DNA of 64,000 nt from contig JAKEKT010000053.1 in assembly GCA_021495925.1 (NCBI GenBank), forward strand, positions 186,001 to 250,000. Direction: 5' to 3'. This document shows positions 60,540 to 64,000 of this stretch, one piece after another. The notes below the pieces were generated by a model that did not search any database, was not told where the DNA came from, and worked only from the letters and a program-made list of their open reading frames with translations. Source of the DNA: Diplodia intermedia (Eukaryota > Ascomycota > Dothideomycetes > Botryosphaeriales > Botryosphaeriaceae). Every line of letters starts with the position of its first letter. Positions within the stretch are counted from its first letter, which is position 1. The position numbers and the translations under genes were made by a program.

Positions 60540-63500
60540 AATAATATAGTAAAATATAAATATTATATATCTAATAAACTATAATAAATTAGTATTTTAT
60601 ATATCTAATAAATTTATAAGAGTTATAATAAAAGTATATATAAATTAAAATATAGATATAAATATATTATAATAAAGATAGATAGAATAAAATAGTAATA
60701 GTAATAAGTATTTTTATAAAATTAAAGTTTAAAGTAATTAAAAAAACTAATAAAACTATAAAGAATAAAATTTTATAAATTAGTAGAGTATATTAGTAAA
60801 TTTTTAATTTAATATTATTATAGAAATTATAAAGAAAGAATTATAGTAAAATTAATAGTATAAATTAGTAAAATAGTAACTTTATATTTTTTAAAGTAAT
60901 TAAAAGTAGAATAAAATAGTAAAATTAAAAGAAGAGTAAAATAGTAAAATAAAAATTAATAAAAAAATTAAATTATCTAAATATTTAGATTTTTAAATAT
61001 AACTTCTAGTAAATTACTAAAATATCTAGATTTTTAAAAATTTATTAAAATACTCTACTTTTAAATATAACTTTTTAAATCTTTTCTTTTAAATTATAAA
61101 ATAGATAAAACTAGATATTTTATTAAATATACTAATATCTTATTAAAATATATATACTCTTACTTAAATATCTAGTTTTTATAAAATTTATCTAAATACT
61201 CTACTTTTAAATATAACTTTTAATATATTTTCTTATAAATTATAAAATAAGTAAAACTAACTATTTAAATAAATATATTATAAAGTAGAATATTTAAATA
61301 AATAATATAGCTTATAAATTTTTAATTTCTTTTATATAATTTTTAATCTCTCTTTTTATTTAATTATTAATTTCTTTAGAGATATTTATTTAAATCTCTA
61401 AATTTTATATATTATTTTATAGAGATTTTATTATCTTTTTTACTATATTAAAATCTTAGTAAATTATCTAAATATCTAGTTTTTTAAAAAATAATTTCTA
61501 AAATATCTATATTCTTACTAAAGGATCTATCTAGATATCTAGATAAATAATAGATCTTATATAAAGTAAAGTTTATAATTTATAAAAAATTAAGTATTTA
61601 AATAAATAAAATATAAAGTAGAATATTTAAATAAATAATTTTTATTAAAATATTTAATTTTTTTAAAAAAATTATTCTAACTTTATTTCTTTATAGAAAA
61701 ATATAAAACTTTTAACTTAAGTACTTTATATACTATATTTTAATAGTATATAAAATTTTTCTAATATATTCTATTATTTAAGAAAAAATTAATTTTAAAA
61801 TTAACGTATTTTTTATTTTCTATTTAAGCTATTCTTTATAAGTTTTTTTAGAATCTTTTAGTATTTTATAAGAAAATAAAGTAGAATAAATACTAAACAT
61901 CTTTAAAATAAAATTCTATATAAGTTTATCTTTATTTTTAGTAATTTTATTTATTTTTATAAGATAAAGTATCTTTCTTCTTACGCTTTTACGTATTCTT
62001 AGCGTAGAACACTTTAAATTACGCGAAACTAGCGTAAAATCTAGCTTAATTCGTTACTTTATAAGCTAGAATTTAGATTCTAGCTTAAAATTAAGCTAAA
62101 GAGAATATTTTCTTCTAATTCTTTCTTATTCTCTATAGTAGATTCGCTAAATTTCTATAGATTTACGTATTTCTAGATTTTCTAAGAACTACTAGATTTA
62201 TTTTCTTTTAATTTTTTCTTAGATTTATACGAATCTTCGCTTAATTCTTATAAATTTATATTTTTTAGATCGAATTCTACTAATTCTTTTTTAGAATTAG
62301 AAGAAAATCTCTTAAATTTACTTAAATCTTTACTAGATTAGCTTAATTCTTATAAATTTTCGTAATTTTCTCTCTACTAAATAAGCTAATCGCGATAAAG
62401 AATTATATAAGATTTATAAATTATATTTCTTTAATCTTCTCTTTATTACGTCTAGCGTAATTACTACTACGTAGTAAGATATTATCTACGCTTATTTTTA
62501 TAAGATCTTCTACGTCTTCTTTAGCGTATTTTCTCTATAATTAAGTAGATATCGCTATTTAAAGCGAAGAAATTTACTATAAAAGACTTTAAATACTAAG
62601 AATTATTATAGAAAACTTAGTAATTTTTAGTTAAATATACTTTTTTAGTATATTTTAAAGTATTATATCTAAATTAGATAATTAGAACGTGCGCGTAGCG
62701 GTAGAAAATTTAAAAATCTTAAAAATTAAAATAGAAATATATCTTATCTTTAAGATTTATAATAAATTATATACGTTCTCTTAAAACTATATCTAGACTA
62801 CGTTTATAATTAGAAATTACTACTTACTAGATACGTAACTAAATTAATTAATTAATTAGTTTTAATTTAATTTAGAATATTTTAGTAATTTACTTACTTC
62901 TAGTAATTCTACTTAGAATTTCGCCTATATCTAGTCTATTAGTAGAAATTCTATGCGTTTTTAACTATTTTAAGCGAATTTTTATATAGTAAAATTCTAA
63001 ATATTCTCTAGTACGAGTAGAATATACTATTTTCTAAATAATAACTATAAAGAATTTATAGATTTTAAGATATTTAATATTATTTAATTATATATAGAAT
63101 AGTTCTTTACTAGAATTACGTATTTTATCTATTAATTATATAATATTTAATCGATATACTCTACTTTACGAGCATTTAATACTTAAATTACGTTAAGTTT
63201 TTACTAGAATTTAAATTTATTTATAACGTATATTAACTAGAATTTAATTAGCTTAATTAAATAGAATAAAATAGTAAAATAGAACTTATCTATTAAAATT
63301 ACTATATAATTAAATAACTATATTCTTTATTAACGTTTTTAGCTAAATACTAGCTATAATAATAATTATAAGCTACCTTCCCCTACGAAAACTAAAATCG
63401 ACTATCTAGATAGAAAACACGCTAAGATTAATACTAATTAACGCGTATTCGTCTATTTAGCTATACTATATAGTATTAGCTTATTAGGCGTACGCGCTAT

Positions 63501-64000
63501 TATAAAATTAGTAACTTTCTCTATCTATAAAAGCTTTATCTTCTATACTATTCTACGTAGCTAGAAATCGCGCTAAGTAATACGAAACTTACGTAAAAAG
63601 TAATTTAGAATAAGAAAAAACGCGAGATAACTTAGTAGTATATAAATTCTACGCGTTACGCTACTAGAGAGTACTTTTCTTACGCTAAAAGTCTCTTTTA
63701 ATATTACGTAAATTTTTATATTTTTAGTCTATGCGTAGATTATCTAACCTATAAATATTATACTACTAAAGAAGAAAAAGATATTCGATATTAAAGAATC
63801 TAGAGCTCTATTTAGAGCGTAGATTAATAATCTCGCTAAAATAGAAAAAGATTCTTCTTTTTAGTAGGTTTTCTACTAAAATAATCTCGGCTTTAATCTA
63901 TCTATAGTTCTACTACTACTACGTAAAGAAGTACTCTAAAATTTAACTATTCTAATCTTACTTTCTCTTTTAGAATAAAACACCTTCTTCTTTTCTTCTT
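60540..64000. mobile_element. RIP-degraded AT-rich repeat island (runs off window)
   Basis: From about 60530 the composition changes abruptly to very AT-rich. CpA and TpG are almost absent (I find only a handful in 3.4 kb) while TpA is everywhere and scattered CpG (for example ACGCGTA) remains. This is the signature of repeat-induced point mutation acting on a duplicated element. No open frame survives. The original element cannot be identified by eye; parts with more regular, codon-like texture lie around 61970-62560 and 63370-63960. GTGCGCGTAGCGGTAGAA at 62690 echoes GCGCGTAGCTAGCGGTAGAA at 60448, just left of the island. Confidence 0.85.

Overview
The window reads as nuclear DNA of a filamentous ascomycete, most likely a dothideomycete. 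Genes are intron-poor with small 50-65 bp GT..AG introns and CTAAC/CTGAC-like branch sites. Start codons often sit in a CACCATGG-like context. Surface proteins include an Ecm33-like protein and a CBM18 chitin-binding protein. The window ends in a long AT-rich block almost free of CpA and TpG, which is the scar of repeat-induced point mutation (RIP). I could run no search, so product names rest on motifs I can read. Many genes stay hypothetical.

Layout. 0.2-4.9 kb: a proline-rich ORF and two coiled-coil genes; the second carries a 105-bp coding repeat interrupted by an assembly gap. 4.9-9.6 kb: a gene-free repeat zone with a 16-bp minisatellite, a ~2 kb array of diverged 60-82 bp units with hairpins, and a ~150-bp duplication. 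9.7-16 kb: an unknown 574-aa protein, a proline-rich CxxC protein, an ornithine cyclodeaminase/mu-crystallin family enzyme and a small secreted protein. 17-22 kb: a gene remnant, an RNase H domain left by a LINE-type element, and a 734-aa protein with an ExK motif, of which the remnant looks like a decayed relative. 23.2 kb: a tRNA-like Pol III unit with its own TATA box.

24.4-32.4 kb is the most unusual part. Four genes share a compact Cys3His module (C-x9-C-x10/11-C-x2-H, nine copies in all). Two join it to a coiled coil, one carries four copies and a C-terminal membrane helix hidden behind an intron, and one has three copies in a proline-rich protein. Two copies of a foldback MITE lie among them; two more lie near 1.0 and 14.9 kb.

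33.6-50.3 kb: coiled-coil and small hypothetical genes, a nonsense-riddled pseudogene, a double chromodomain-like protein, two tRNA genes (Asp with intron, Lys) and a tandem pair of two-exon paralogues. 51.7-60.1 kb: a membrane-anchored helical protein, an Ecm33-like receptor-L protein, a cysteine-rich single-pass membrane protein, a GPI-type double CBM18 protein and a group A FAD monooxygenase. 60.2-64.0 kb: short inverted repeats, then the RIP-degraded island running off the window.

Apart from the surface/cell-wall genes at 52.6-56.6 kb, I see no metabolic pathway shared by neighbours. The region looks like fast-evolving accessory DNA rich in lineage-specific coiled-coil and Cys-motif genes, mobile-element debris and RIP.
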